Assembly (NCBI GenBank): GCA_002293045.1 | Contig: DBCM01000132.1 | Location: 1 to 29,500 of the forward strand | Reading direction: 5' to 3' | DNA: 29,500 nucleotides | DNA from: Flavobacteriales bacterium UBA958 | GTDB taxonomy: Bacteria; Bacteroidota; Bacteroidia; Flavobacteriales_D; Crocinitomicaceae | In this document: positions 1 to 7,659 of the stretch, one piece after another | How positions within the stretch are numbered: position 1 is the first letter of the stretch | Layout: every line of letters starts with the position of its first letter | Position numbers and translations under genes: made by a program | Notes under the pieces: generated by a model | Databases searched by the model: none | What the model saw: only the letters and a program-made list of their open reading frames with translations | What the model was told of the DNA's origin: nothing

Positions 1-143
1 TACATTTTTTCAGGCACCTCGGTGCGGACCACGAAGCCCATGGAAGAAGGGGTAATTTTAGACAGGTTATTGGGCGAGGAGAAAAAATCCCAACACGTGT
101 CTATGTTGGCTTTTACGAGTTGTGTGCGTTTAAGTTGGTACAT
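1..143 (-). CDS. SRPBCC-family protein, N-terminal part (cut by window edge)
   Basis: An ATG on the minus strand at 143 opens a frame that stays open to the window edge, giving about 47 residues that begin MYQLKRTQLVKANID and contain DFFSSPNNLSKITP and VPEKMY. This is the N-terminal pattern of Bacteroidota SRPBCC (START-like, cyclase/dehydrase-type) ligand-binding proteins, where a first beta strand is followed by a W-x-F-F-S-x-P-x-N-L-x-x-I-T-P helix. The ligand is not predictable. It starts 34 bases after the stop of the next gene upstream on the same strand, so it may be cotranscribed with it. Only the N-terminus is visible, so length and integrity cannot be judged. Confidence 0.7.
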   Translation of the reverse strand, partial: MYQLKRTQLVKANIDTCWDFFSSPNNLSKITPSSMGFVVRTEVPEKM

Positions 144-176
144 GAACCTATAACACCAGGCGTTAAAAAAAGTTTG

Positions 177-968
177 TTACTGATATGTACCTAAATATTG
201 TTCGAGCAGCAATAAATACTCCTCTTTTGCTTTAAATTCATCCCGTTTCTTTCGAATAAATTTAACCGAGGACAAGGTAATCAAGGCATAAAAAATTCCG
301 CCTAAAACCAAAAGAAAAAATCCCAGAGAGCGAGCAGCTCTTAAAGAATCTTGAATGTTCATTTTTGAATTGGCTATAAATTGACTGGGATAAGAAAGAA
401 TCATATACCCATAGAAGAAACACACGGTCACAATCCCAATCGTAAACAAATACAACACGATTCTTGCCGTACTTTGCCGAAAATAAATGGGAGTAATACC
501 CAAAAATGCTGTAATAAAAACCAAACTTCCCATTGGACGTTTTAAACTATCATTCGCTTTTTTTTGTGTATTTATAAGGTTTTGAATTACCTCAAGGTGC
601 TGATTTTGCTTGATCAAAAAATTCACTTCATTTTTTTTATCTAGGTCGTCTAATTTTGTTTTATACGCAGCATCGAGCGACTCTTTACAAAATTCAATTT
701 TATTATCTAAGGCTAAAAAAATCTCCTCCCATTCAAAATTATTGACTTCAGAATGTTCTGCTTTTTCGATTAAATTACTTAGTTCCAAGAACGTTTTATC
801 CTCCGTTGAATACAGTTCGAAATTCTTTATTTCATTCAATATCCCTTGGTTTGTAAATCCTTCTGAGGAATTAGAAACCAGCGTTTTTAACTGCTTACTG
901 CCAGACCTATACACATCTCTAGCCGCCTCCCTTCCAATTTGATTTATAAATGCTTGTACTAGTCCCAT
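177..968 (-). CDS. Hypothetical protein with three predicted membrane segments
   Basis: 263-residue protein that I do not recognise. Residues 1-145 are soluble, charged and largely helical (many Glu, Lys, Asn), with no motif I can name. Three hydrophobic stretches follow at about 147-163, 170-192 and 214-236, and the C-terminus is a short basic/acidic tail. There is no signal peptide, so the long N-terminal part is probably cytoplasmic. The start ATG at 968 is the first Met of the frame. The gene sits in the same direction as its neighbours but 168 bases from the DUF1566 gene upstream, so it may have its own promoter. A helical N-domain on a membrane base could suggest a scaffold or sensor, but that is only a guess. 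Confidence 0.6.
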   Translation of the reverse strand: MGLVQAFINQIGREAARDVYRSGSKQLKTLVSNSSEGFTNQGILNEIKNFELYSTEDKTFLELSNLIEKAEHSEVNNFEWEEIFLALDNKIEFCKESLDAAYKTKLDDLDKKNEVNFLIKQNQHLEVIQNLINTQKKANDSLKRPMGSLVFITAFLGITPIYFRQSTARIVLYLFTIGIVTVCFFYGYMILSYPSQFIANSKMNIQDSLRAARSLGFFLLVLGGIFYALITLSSVKFIRKKRDEFKAKEEYLLLLEQYLGTYQ

Positions 969-1136
969 ATTCTTTTGAATTTTGTGCTGAAATTAAAACT
1001 AAGATGATATCAATGGTGCAACAACCAATATAAAGATAGTAGACATTTTGTGAAATGCATGAGATTCCTCAGCTATGCCTAACACTCAGAGGATATGAAA
1101 AAAGATACAGGAAAACACTGAAAAAATTCAATCCAC
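969..1136. other. Intergenic spacer without a clear element
   Basis: 168-base AT-rich spacer between two minus-strand genes. On the minus strand TATCTTTA (1031-1038) resembles the Bacteroidota -7 box TAnnTTTG with its last base changed; it lies 63 bases before the start at 968 and could drive the membrane-protein gene. No convincing terminator hairpin, repeat or RNA was seen. Confidence 0.3.
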
Positions 1137-1688
1137 TTAAAACGATCGAACCGCCCGAACCAAGGTCTTGCTGGTTTTGTCGTAGTAATTTGTGGGTTTG
1201 GAGTCATAGAAACTAAAAAACCATGCCGAGGCAGTATTTGACTCCGTGGAGGACCAATAGAGGTTCATTTCCACAGGATCTGCGTTAGGTATTTCACTCA
1301 GTGCGCGTTCCACGGTGAATAAATTAGTGTTCATGGCTTGAAGCTCATAGATAGCAGGTAGATACCAATCATCAAAACCCTCGCTAACGTAAGAATCACA
1401 CAAACCAGCCGCTTTAGTTGTATCTCTGGTTGCAAACATAATGGCTGTAGTATTTGCCCGTCCGTCCCAAGAACTTTCACAACTTTCAATATCTTTTTCT
1501 TTGTCGCCCCACTCCGCCTCTCGGGTTAAGTTGGTTAAGGAAACTACTAATCCATGTTGTTTTCCCAAAGAGTCTTGAAATAAATGAAAGATAACTCCGC
1601 CTTCGGTGCGTTGACCGATATAGTATGGTTTTTGAGCTGAAACGCTACAAAGCGCAGCGAGAAAAAATAGGGTAAGGAATGATCTCAC
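1137..1688 (-). CDS. Secreted DUF1566 (Lcl-type) domain protein
   Basis: 183 residues. Residues 1-18 are a signal peptide (hydrophobic core ending SVSAQ), so the product is exported. The rest matches the DUF1566/Lcl C-terminal type domain: G-G-V-I-F near the N-terminus, then a D-W-Y-L-P-A tract, an E-L-x-x-M helix, and the diagnostic Y-W-S-S-T-E followed by a short strand and a V-R-A-V-R-S-F end. The domain has a C-type-lectin-like fold in the family and is common on surface and periplasmic proteins of Bacteroidota; a ligand cannot be inferred. Four cysteines remain in the mature part (two close together in the ESCESSW/GLCDS region), compatible with disulfides. The start is GTG (1686-1688), chosen because the signal peptide begins there and no ATG fits. 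A -7-like box lies 17 bases upstream. Confidence 0.75.
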   Translation of the reverse strand: MRSFLTLFFLAALCSVSAQKPYYIGQRTEGGVIFHLFQDSLGKQHGLVVSLTNLTREAEWGDKEKDIESCESSWDGRANTTAIMFATRDTTKAAGLCDSYVSEGFDDWYLPAIYELQAMNTNLFTVERALSEIPNADPVEMNLYWSSTESNTASAWFFSFYDSKPTNYYDKTSKTLVRAVRSF

Positions 1689-1704
1689 AAGTAAAAAATT
1701 TTAG

Positions 1705-1712
1705 GAAAGATA
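1705..1712 (-). promoter_or_regulatory. Candidate -7 box for the DUF1566 gene
   Basis: TATCTTTC on the minus strand, one base off the Bacteroidota TAnnTTTG -7 consensus, ending 16 bases before the GTG start at 1688. No good -33 element was recognised. Confidence 0.4.
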
Positions 1713-1733
1713 CACATTGAAATTGGAAACACG

Positions 1734-3137
1734 CTACTTCCCCAGCTGAATTAGGCGATAATCAACACCATCATACCTAATCATTCCATACGCTGGGAGC
1801 ACCGATAAAGTCCGTTTATTAACCACGAGGTAAGCACACCCCATGGTAGTTAGTTCATTCACCACGCCTTTTTGACGTAATGCTTCATCCGAAAGATTCC
1901 ACCCTTTTCTACCCAGAAGATACAACTCTTGGGGATTGCTATTTCCATTAATAGCCACTAAGGCATCCTCTGGAATATATTGTTCCGCGAGGTGTTTTAA
2001 GCCTAATTTATAGGTTTCAGATTGATTCAATCTAAAATCATACAGTTGATTACCGATGGCTTCAGTGGAAATACAGAGCATCCATATCCACGCATATTTC
2101 CCAAGGATGGACAAGGCATATCCGCCTAGGATGGCGAGCAAGGGAACTGCTGGCAAGATGTAATATTCATGCGTTAAAAAGATCACCCCTGCTTTTAAGG
2201 CATACCCTGAAAAAAGTATCAAAAAAATCGGTAAACTCAGTTTCCACGCCCAAGAAACGCCCGATTTCACAAGCCGAAATATGCCAAACACAAACAATCC
2301 AAAGGCCAAATAACTGAGGAACGGATGAAAAACAAGCTGTTCTAGCAGTAAAAAAGGCGAGGCAAGAAAAGCCTTTCCGCCGTCCAACAATCCACCGCCC
2401 AGGTTATACCAAGACCCGAAATGCGATGCCAAATAAGGATTCCATATAAAATACCAAAGAAACGCAGGAATCAAGCTGAGGAGCGGAATCAAAAATACCG
2501 TGGGCTTTTTAGGCTCATTCGATGTTTTCACAAAGGCAAATACCACAAAAGCAAGCAAGGGAAGCACTGAAATTTTCAGCAATAATCCCAGGCTGAGCAT
2601 GACCAACGACAAGACCACATCCTTCCATCTTCCAAAGCGTAAGGCTTCAAAAAAATAGTAGATTCCAATCAGATACACGGCCAAGGCTTCGGTATCTGGC
2701 ATTACTTTACGGCTATACATGAAAAAACAAGAAACCATCAAAAGCAAGGTTGCATAAAATGCTGTTTTCTCTGCGGAAAACCGACGCAACAGGGCATTGA
2801 AGTATACTAAACCCAAGGTCGAAATGAGCACGTTGAGTAGCCGTCCAATCCCGACATGAAACCCAAATAAGAGGCCAAGCTTTCCTTGAATGTAATATAA
2901 TAAAGGGAATTCCATTCCAATAATTCCTGTTCCCCCACTGGTTTCATCCACCATGGGATACCAAAAGGACGTGTTTCCTGCGAAATAATTTCGAGCAACC
3001 ATCAAGCCCGTAGCTTGACGCCAACTGTGCGCGGCCTCAATCGGCGGATTCGAAATTCCAATGAGATGCACCAGAAAAAACAAGGCGATCCAAACGAATA
3101 TGTTGCTTGTGAGCTTAGCCAACCACGGTTTGTTCAA
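1734..3137 (-). CDS. Membrane glycosyltransferase, GT39/PMT-like family
   Basis: 467 residues with about ten hydrophobic segments and a soluble C-terminal tail of roughly 90 residues, the layout of ArnT/PMT-type enzymes that move a sugar from a polyprenyl-phosphate donor to a lipid or protein outside the membrane. After the first membrane helix comes an acidic loop, E-A-A-H-S-W-R-Q-A (about 34-42), typical of the bacterial GT39-like family; a second loop holds M-P-D-T-E-A. The acceptor is unknown. It is the last gene of the DUF2461-peptidase-SRPBCC operon and overlaps the preceding SRPBCC gene by 23 bases. The start is TTG at 3137, with another TTG at 3122; no ATG occurs before the first helix and the conserved loop, so a non-ATG start is needed. 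The choice between the two TTGs is uncertain. Confidence 0.75.
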   Translation of the reverse strand: MNKPWLAKLTSNIFVWIALFFLVHLIGISNPPIEAAHSWRQATGLMVARNYFAGNTSFWYPMVDETSGGTGIIGMEFPLLYYIQGKLGLLFGFHVGIGRLLNVLISTLGLVYFNALLRRFSAEKTAFYATLLLMVSCFFMYSRKVMPDTEALAVYLIGIYYFFEALRFGRWKDVVLSLVMLSLGLLLKISVLPLLAFVVFAFVKTSNEPKKPTVFLIPLLSLIPAFLWYFIWNPYLASHFGSWYNLGGGLLDGGKAFLASPFLLLEQLVFHPFLSYLAFGLFVFGIFRLVKSGVSWAWKLSLPIFLILFSGYALKAGVIFLTHEYYILPAVPLLAILGGYALSILGKYAWIWMLCISTEAIGNQLYDFRLNQSETYKLGLKHLAEQYIPEDALVAINGNSNPQELYLLGRKGWNLSDEALRQKGVVNELTTMGCAYLVVNKRTLSVLPAYGMIRYDGVDYRLIQLGK

Positions 3138-3528
3138 GGTAACTTTTAAAATTATTTAAAATAGCCTGCCAGCCCTGCTGCTGAAGGGCTTCCGGATTTT
3201 GGGTTTCGGGCTCAAACTTCCACAAAATCTGGGTTCCCTCATCCGATGGATTCAGATACAAGGCTACGTGACGACCATCTTCTAGGATATAATGCAGTTC
3301 TTTTTCCTCATCTACGGCGGAGAAGGTCCCGTTAAAATCAAACCCGAAGGACTGATCTTTAGCCTCCATGCGGATGCTGAAAGTTCCCCCTACCCTACAA
3401 TCCAGTTCGGCACGGGGACAACACCAATCGGCAGATGCAAAATACCAATTTACGATGTGGGATGGATTCACCCAGGCATCAAAAACCACAGCCAAGGGCG
3501 CGGCAATGTTAATTTCAGCAGAAATCAT
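3115..3528 (-). CDS. SRPBCC/AHSA1-like (START-fold) protein
   Basis: 137 residues covering a complete single-domain AHSA1-type SRPBCC protein. Visible family marks are the N-terminal I-x-A-P-x-x-x-V-F-D-A-W followed by a W-Y-F-A motif, G-G-x-F-x-I-R in the middle (around 47-53), and the C-terminal helix with G-W-Q-A-I-L-N-N-F-K-x-Y-L-E. Members bind hydrophobic ligands in a helix-grip cavity; the true ligand is unknown here. Its ATG overlaps the peptidase stop as ATGA (3525-3528), so the two are translationally coupled, and its 3' end overlaps the glycosyltransferase start. Two adjacent cysteines (W-C-C-P, near residue 36) are unusual for a short cytoplasmic member. No signal peptide. Confidence 0.8.
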   Translation of the reverse strand: MISAEINIAAPLAVVFDAWVNPSHIVNWYFASADWCCPRAELDCRVGGTFSIRMEAKDQSFGFDFNGTFSAVDEEKELHYILEDGRHVALYLNPSDEGTQILWKFEPETQNPEALQQQGWQAILNNFKSYLEQTVVG

Positions 3529-5687
3529 TGATTATTTTCAATTACATAGGTTAAAATTTTCTCCATCAAATGGGCTCGATCTTTACCCGTTACATTGTGT
3601 TTGTGCATCGGATACGGAAAGAAGTCCATTTGTTTTCCATCTTCAACAAATTTCTTTACCAGCGAATAATTATGTTGCATGACCACGACGTCATCTACGG
3701 TCCCATGTATCAAGAGTAATTTTCCCGTCAAATTCGTTGTATAATTAGTGAGTGCGTTTAATTCATATCCTGTTTGATTTTCTTCGGGACGGTCCATGTA
3801 GCGTTCACCGTACATCACTTCATAAAACTTCCAATCGGTTACTGGTCCTCCAGCGACCCCAACATTGAAGACCCCGGCATGGCGCAACATCAAGGACGTA
3901 GTCATAAAGCCCCCAAACGACCAACCGTGAACCGCTAAGCGCTCAGAATCAACGTAGGGTAAAGATTTCAAAAATTCCACACCTGCTAATTGATCCTCCA
4001 TTTCTACCGTTCCTAACTGGCGGTGAATTTGAGACTCGAATGCGAATCCACGTTCCGCCGAACCTCGGTTATCTAATGTAAATACGATATATCCTTGCTC
4101 CGCCAACCAATTCATCCAAAGGTTTGCCCCTGCATTAAAACTATTCGTTACCATTTGAGCGTGTGGTCCACCATAGACATAAACCAATACGGGGTATTTA
4201 TTCTGTGGATCAAAATTCGAAGGTTTCACCATGCGGTAAAATAACTCCGAACCGTCTTTTCCTTTCATGGAATTAATTTCGACCGTACCAAGCGCATACT
4301 CATTCATTGGATTACTTGATTCCTTAAGCAACTTCGCCATTTTACCGTTAGTCGTATAGATCATTTCATGATTGGGCATGCTAATGCTAGAATACCCATC
4401 ATAAAAATACAGGCCATCATCTGATAGGTCAAAGCGATGTACGCCCTCATTTTTTGAAATCACTTTTGAATTCCCGTTTAAATCTGTTGCGTAGACCATG
4501 GTATTGCATGGATTCTCTCCGGTAGCGGAATAATAAATTAACTTTTTGCTTGCATCTATTTCGAGAATATCCTTAACAACAAATTGATGGTTAGTTATTT
4601 GTCTGATTCCTTCTTGTAACACCTCCATGGGTTTACCTTCAAACATAAACTCCGTTGTTTTTCGTTCAAAATCAACCAAATAAAGGTTCATAAAGCCATC
4701 TTTTTCAGACATCCAAATGAAGTCATTTCCTTCACCGATAAAATACGCCGGATGTTCGGGCTCTACCCATTTTTGATTTTTTTCATGCCAAAGCGTTTTA
4801 ATTTTCTTTCCTGTTTTCACATCGAATACATTAAGCCAAAGTTCATTTTGTCCGCGATTCACCTCTGCGATAATGCAAAACTTTTCGTCAGGCGTAAAGG
4901 CGAAATTTGTTAAGTAATCATCTGCGTTCCCGCTTGGTTTGATGAAAACCGTTTTCTTGGTTTTACAATTGTAGATTCCCACACGCGGTTTTTCTGATTG
5001 TTGTCCTGCCATTGGATATTTAATTGAGATCAACGAACCAGGAGTGGTATTGATGTCTAACAAGGGGTAATCTGCCACTTCAGTTTCATCCTTTTGGTAG
5101 AAGGCCAAATAATTCGCGTTTTTAGACCAAAACAAGCCCTTTTCGATGCCAAACTCGTTGCGTGCAATGGATTGACCAGAAACGATGTTCTTGTTTGTAT
5201 TTTTTGTTACGGCTCTTTCGTTGGTGTAAACATTATTACCCACAGTGTAGGCTATTTTTCCGGAGGAATTGTGATAGACTAAATTTTCATAGGCCCCAAT
5301 CCCAACATGTTTAAGTTCGAGTGCTTTGGTGCTCGGGTTAACCGTAAAAATAACATCGCCATTATTGATTAACAATTCATTCGAAGAGATCCATTCATAC
5401 CCATAGAGGTTTTGAATTTTAGCTTCCGCTGGAAGTAATTTATTTAATTCATCCACCGTACAAAGTACTTTTTCTGATTCTTGATCTAAGGTATATCCGA
5501 GCAATGACTTGTAATCTGCTGATAACAAGGTGTATTCTGATTTATTGGTAATCCATGAAAATCCGAGGGTTCGTTGCGGACTGAGGGCCCGTTGTTTCAG
5601 TACGGATTCGCTTACGGTTAGTGATTTTTTTTGCGCACTAGCAGCGTGGGCAATCAATAGAAGGGAAGTGAAAATTAAAAAACGCAT
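3525..5687 (-). CDS. S9-family prolyl oligopeptidase, dipeptidyl peptidase IV type
   Basis: 720 residues. A signal peptide (1-18, ending HAASAQ) sends it to the periplasm or surface. Residues about 60-440 form the DPP IV-type beta-propeller; the alpha/beta-hydrolase domain follows, with Y-V-Y-G-G-P-H-A and D-N-R-G-S-A-x-R-G preceding the nucleophile elbow G-W-S-F-G-G. I place the catalytic triad at Ser590, Asp665 (H-G-T-V-D-D-V) and His695 (M-H-K-H-N; His697 is the alternative). The family removes X-Pro or X-Ala dipeptides from the N-terminus of peptides; Bacteroidota use such enzymes in extracytoplasmic protein breakdown. Length is normal and all key residues are present. The start lies 2 bases after the DUF2461 stop and its end overlaps the SRPBCC start, so this is the second gene of a four-gene operon. 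Confidence 0.9.
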   Translation of the reverse strand: MRFLIFTSLLLIAHAASAQKKSLTVSESVLKQRALSPQRTLGFSWITNKSEYTLLSADYKSLLGYTLDQESEKVLCTVDELNKLLPAEAKIQNLYGYEWISSNELLINNGDVIFTVNPSTKALELKHVGIGAYENLVYHNSSGKIAYTVGNNVYTNERAVTKNTNKNIVSGQSIARNEFGIEKGLFWSKNANYLAFYQKDETEVADYPLLDINTTPGSLISIKYPMAGQQSEKPRVGIYNCKTKKTVFIKPSGNADDYLTNFAFTPDEKFCIIAEVNRGQNELWLNVFDVKTGKKIKTLWHEKNQKWVEPEHPAYFIGEGNDFIWMSEKDGFMNLYLVDFERKTTEFMFEGKPMEVLQEGIRQITNHQFVVKDILEIDASKKLIYYSATGENPCNTMVYATDLNGNSKVISKNEGVHRFDLSDDGLYFYDGYSSISMPNHEMIYTTNGKMAKLLKESSNPMNEYALGTVEINSMKGKDGSELFYRMVKPSNFDPQNKYPVLVYVYGGPHAQMVTNSFNAGANLWMNWLAEQGYIVFTLDNRGSAERGFAFESQIHRQLGTVEMEDQLAGVEFLKSLPYVDSERLAVHGWSFGGFMTTSLMLRHAGVFNVGVAGGPVTDWKFYEVMYGERYMDRPEENQTGYELNALTNYTTNLTGKLLLIHGTVDDVVVMQHNYSLVKKFVEDGKQMDFFPYPMHKHNVTGKDRAHLMEKILTYVIENNQ

Positions 5688-5689
5688 AA

Positions 5690-6364
5690 CTAGGATCGAT
5701 GTATAAATTGATTAAAAAAAGATTCGATTGGTCTGCCTATTTCATAGGCTATGCTTAGGGTTTCTAAGAGCTGGTCTTGAAGCATTAACTCCGCGGGAAA
5801 GGTCGCATAAAAATAGAATTGCTTATTGAAGATTAATGGTTCTTGCGCAGCAGCGGATTTCAAATGTGCAGGGAGCATTTTATTCTTTTCGCCATGAATG
5901 GCCCCATAGAAGGAGCTAAACGAAGGCTCAGAAAGTAAGCGTTGAAATTCGGTTAAATTTGTTGCAATTCCCTCGCGAAGTTCAAGGAGATTTTCCTTAT
6001 CGATTTCATAGACTCCCCCGTAAACACGCACATGCTCTGGGGTGAGTTCGAAGTAAATTCCATTGATGGCGGTGCTTTTTTTACCCTCCGGAGAAACGAC
6101 GGCAGAGCACATGAGTTTGTATGGCGTCTTATCGGCAGAAAAGCGAATATCGCGGTTAATCCGAAAGATACAATCCTTGGCAAGCACGTGTTGAAATGGG
6201 GGATTGGCAAGTGCAATTCGATCAATTAAGGCTTGTGTAAATTCAGCAAACGGTTTCTTTACAGAAACTTCATAGCGCTTCCGGTTTAGATCAAACCAAT
6301 CTTTATGGTTGTTTGCCGCGAGTTCGATAAAGAAATCAAGATAATCCGGACTAAAATACCCCAT
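5690..6364 (-). CDS. DUF2461 domain protein
   Basis: 224 residues matching the whole DUF2461 (TIGR02453) family. The N-terminal F-L-x-E-L-x-x-N-N-x-x-x-W-F-D pattern is seen as FIELAANNHKDWFDLNRKRY, followed by I-F-R-I-N-R-D-I-R-F-S-x-D-K-T-P-Y-K, the most conserved block of the family, and a G-G-V-Y segment in the second half. The family is cytoplasmic and its biochemical function is unknown; I do not assign one. It is the first gene of the operon, with a promoter of the Bacteroidota type directly upstream (6384-6414) and only 2 bases between its stop and the peptidase start. Length is normal for the family. Confidence 0.85.
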   Translation of the reverse strand: MGYFSPDYLDFFIELAANNHKDWFDLNRKRYEVSVKKPFAEFTQALIDRIALANPPFQHVLAKDCIFRINRDIRFSADKTPYKLMCSAVVSPEGKKSTAINGIYFELTPEHVRVYGGVYEIDKENLLELREGIATNLTEFQRLLSEPSFSSFYGAIHGEKNKMLPAHLKSAAAQEPLIFNKQFYFYATFPAELMLQDQLLETLSIAYEIGRPIESFFNQFIHRS

Positions 6365-6383
6365 AACCCTTTGAATTGTGTCC

Positions 6384-6414
6384 GAAAGTTACTTAAAAAG
6401 GATTGAAAGCCAAG
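6384..6414 (-). promoter_or_regulatory. Promoter of the DUF2461-peptidase operon
   Basis: On the minus strand CTTG (6411-6414) and TAACTTTC (6384-6391) are separated by 19 bases, close to the Bacteroidota sigma pattern TTTG-N19-TAnnTTTG. The -7 box ends 19 bases before the ATG at 6364. Confidence 0.55.
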
Positions 6415-6440
6415 AGGGCAAGCGAAAACAAGGTAAATAC

Positions 6441-6472
6441 TTTGGGCAAAGAGAAAAATAATGCTATCTTTG
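6441..6472 (+). promoter_or_regulatory. Promoter of the rpsF-rpsR-rplI operon
   Basis: TTTG (6441-6444), 20 bases, then TATCTTTG (6465-6472): an exact TAnnTTTG -7 box with a good -33 element. The expected transcript start is about 6477, giving a leader of about 30 bases before rpsF. No S6/S18 autoregulatory hairpin was obvious in that leader. Confidence 0.75.
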
Positions 6473-6507
6473 CACCCTTAAATTTTTATTAACTAATTAA
6501 GAACCTT

Positions 6508-6843
6508 ATGAATTCTTACGAAACTGTTTTCATTTTAACTCCCGTTTTGTCTGAGGATCAGGCAAAGGAAGCAGTACAGAAATTCGAAGGCGACATCAAA
6601 GGCATGGGTGCCAAGATAACGCATTCGGAACACTGGGGACTGCGCAAAATGGCTTATCCAATCCAGAAAAAATCCACCGGATTTTATTTCTTGATTCAAT
6701 TTGAAGCTGCTGGATCTGTAATTGCAGATTATGAATTAATGATGAAACGCGATGAGCGCGTACTGCGGTTTTTAACCGTACGTATGGATGCTGACCACGT
6801 GATTTACGCTGAGAAGCGTAGAGCAAAAACATCAGCAAATTAA
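6508..6843 (+). CDS. rpsF: 30S ribosomal protein S6
   Basis: 111 residues. The N-terminus N-x-Y-E-T-V-F-I-L-T-P and the later H-W-G-L-R-K-M-A-Y-P-I-x-K and F-Y-F-L-I-Q-F are classic S6 features; the C-terminal V-L-R-F-L-T-V-R strand is also present. S6 binds S18 on the platform of the 30S subunit. It is the first gene of an S6-S18-L9 operon. No priB or ssb gene separates S6 from S18, which is the usual compact order in Bacteroidota. The ATG at 6508 gives the standard N-terminus. The upstream region is AT-rich without a Shine-Dalgarno sequence, as expected for this phylum. Confidence 0.97.
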   Translation: MNSYETVFILTPVLSEDQAKEAVQKFEGDIKGMGAKITHSEHWGLRKMAYPIQKKSTGFYFLIQFEAAGSVIADYELMMKRDERVLRFLTVRMDADHVIYAEKRRAKTSAN

Positions 6844-6868
6844 TTATTAACCCCTTTAAATTACTGAG

Positions 6869-7129
6869 ATGTCAAACGATATTAGATACCTAACCCCGAT
6901 TAATATAGATATTAAGAAGGATAAATACTGTCGATTCAAAAAATCAGGCATTAAGTTCCTCGATTACAAAGACGCTAACTATTTGTTGAAGTTAGTAAAC
7001 GAACAAGGAAAAATTCTTCCTCGTCGTATTACAGGTACTTCCGCGAAGTTCCAAGGTCGCGTTAACAAGGCTATCAAGCGTGCTCGTCACTTAGCGCTTA
7101 TGCCTTACGTAGGAGATATGTTGAAATAA
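6869..7129 (+). CDS. rpsR: 30S ribosomal protein S18
   Basis: 86 residues with the S18 core: Y-K-D-A-N-Y-L-L-K-L-V, then G-K-I-L-P-R-R-I-T-G-T, the A-K-F-Q-G-R-V-N-K-A-I-K-R-A-R-H-L-A-L-M-P-Y block, and a single cysteine in the K-Y-C-R-F region. S18 pairs with S6 in the small subunit. It follows rpsF by 25 bases and precedes rplI by 19 bases, all in one operon. The N-terminal stretch (SNDIRYLTPINIDIKK) is somewhat longer than in E. coli, which I believe is common in Bacteroidota. Start and length are unproblematic. Confidence 0.97.
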   Translation: MSNDIRYLTPINIDIKKDKYCRFKKSGIKFLDYKDANYLLKLVNEQGKILPRRITGTSAKFQGRVNKAIKRARHLALMPYVGDMLK

Positions 7130-7148
7130 TCGATAAAAATTTTGAATC

Positions 7149-7595
7149 ATGGAAGTCATTCTATTAAAGAACGTAGATAAATTAGGTTACACCAATGAGG
7201 TGGTAACTGTAAAGCCGGGTTACGGAAGAAACTTTTTAATTCCTCAAGGATATGCTGTCCTTGCCACGGCAAGTGCCAAAAAAGCGCATGCAGAAGTAAT
7301 GCGTCAAAAATCGCACAAAGAATCTAAAATGTTAGCTGAGGCTCAAGAGTTAGCTGCTAAACTAGCTGAGGTAAGCGTTTCAATCGTTACTAAAGCGGGT
7401 GAAAACGGTAAAATTTATGGGTCTATCAATACGATCCAATTAGCCGAAGCATTAAAAGCCGCTGGACACGACATCGACCGTAAGTCTTTGAAAATTAAAG
7501 ATGAGCCAATTCGTGAAGTGGGAAGCTATGAAGCTGAAGCCAACCTTTACAAAGGCGTAAAACAAACCATTAAATTTTCAGTAGTAGCTGAATAA
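7149..7595 (+). CDS. rplI: 50S ribosomal protein L9
   Basis: 148 residues: the N-domain begins M-E-V-I-L-L-K-N-V-D-K-L-G and carries the L9 signature G-Y-G-R-N-F-L-I-P-Q-G-Y-A; a long helix (about 40-75) connects to the C-domain with G-K-I-Y-G-S-I. L9 binds 23S rRNA at the base of the L1 stalk. It is the last gene of the S6-S18-L9 operon; the coding region ends 15 bases before a strong intrinsic terminator. Length matches the family. Confidence 0.97.
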   Translation: MEVILLKNVDKLGYTNEVVTVKPGYGRNFLIPQGYAVLATASAKKAHAEVMRQKSHKESKMLAEAQELAAKLAEVSVSIVTKAGENGKIYGSINTIQLAEALKAAGHDIDRKSLKIKDEPIREVGSYEAEANLYKGVKQTIKFSVVAE

Positions 7596-7610
7596 GCTCA
7601 ACCGATTTCT

Positions 7611-7645
7611 AAAAACCCTGGCCTTTAAGTCAGGGTTTTTTTTTC
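7611..7645 (+). terminator. Intrinsic terminator of the ribosomal protein operon
   Basis: A perfect 10-bp stem, AAAAACCCTG (7611-7620) with CAGGGTTTTT (7631-7640), loop of 10 bases, followed by more T. The start codon of the next gene on the same strand is only 15 bases further on, leaving no room for a separate promoter. Confidence 0.9.
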
Positions 7646-7659
7646 TTAAAACCAACCTT

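Noticed and set aside
610..942. Plus-strand ORF of 110 codons inside the membrane-protein gene
   Set aside because: Antisense shadow of the 177-968 gene: low-complexity composition (Ser/Leu/Lys), no promoter box and no recognisable motif. The same reasoning removes the other antisense and alternate-frame ORFs, for example 3292-3531, 5953-6225, 16887-17168 and 20301-20627.
6473..6507. Ribosomal-protein autoregulatory leader before rpsF
   Set aside because: The roughly 30-base leader is AT-rich and no stable hairpin or S6/S18-binding CCG-bulge motif was seen.
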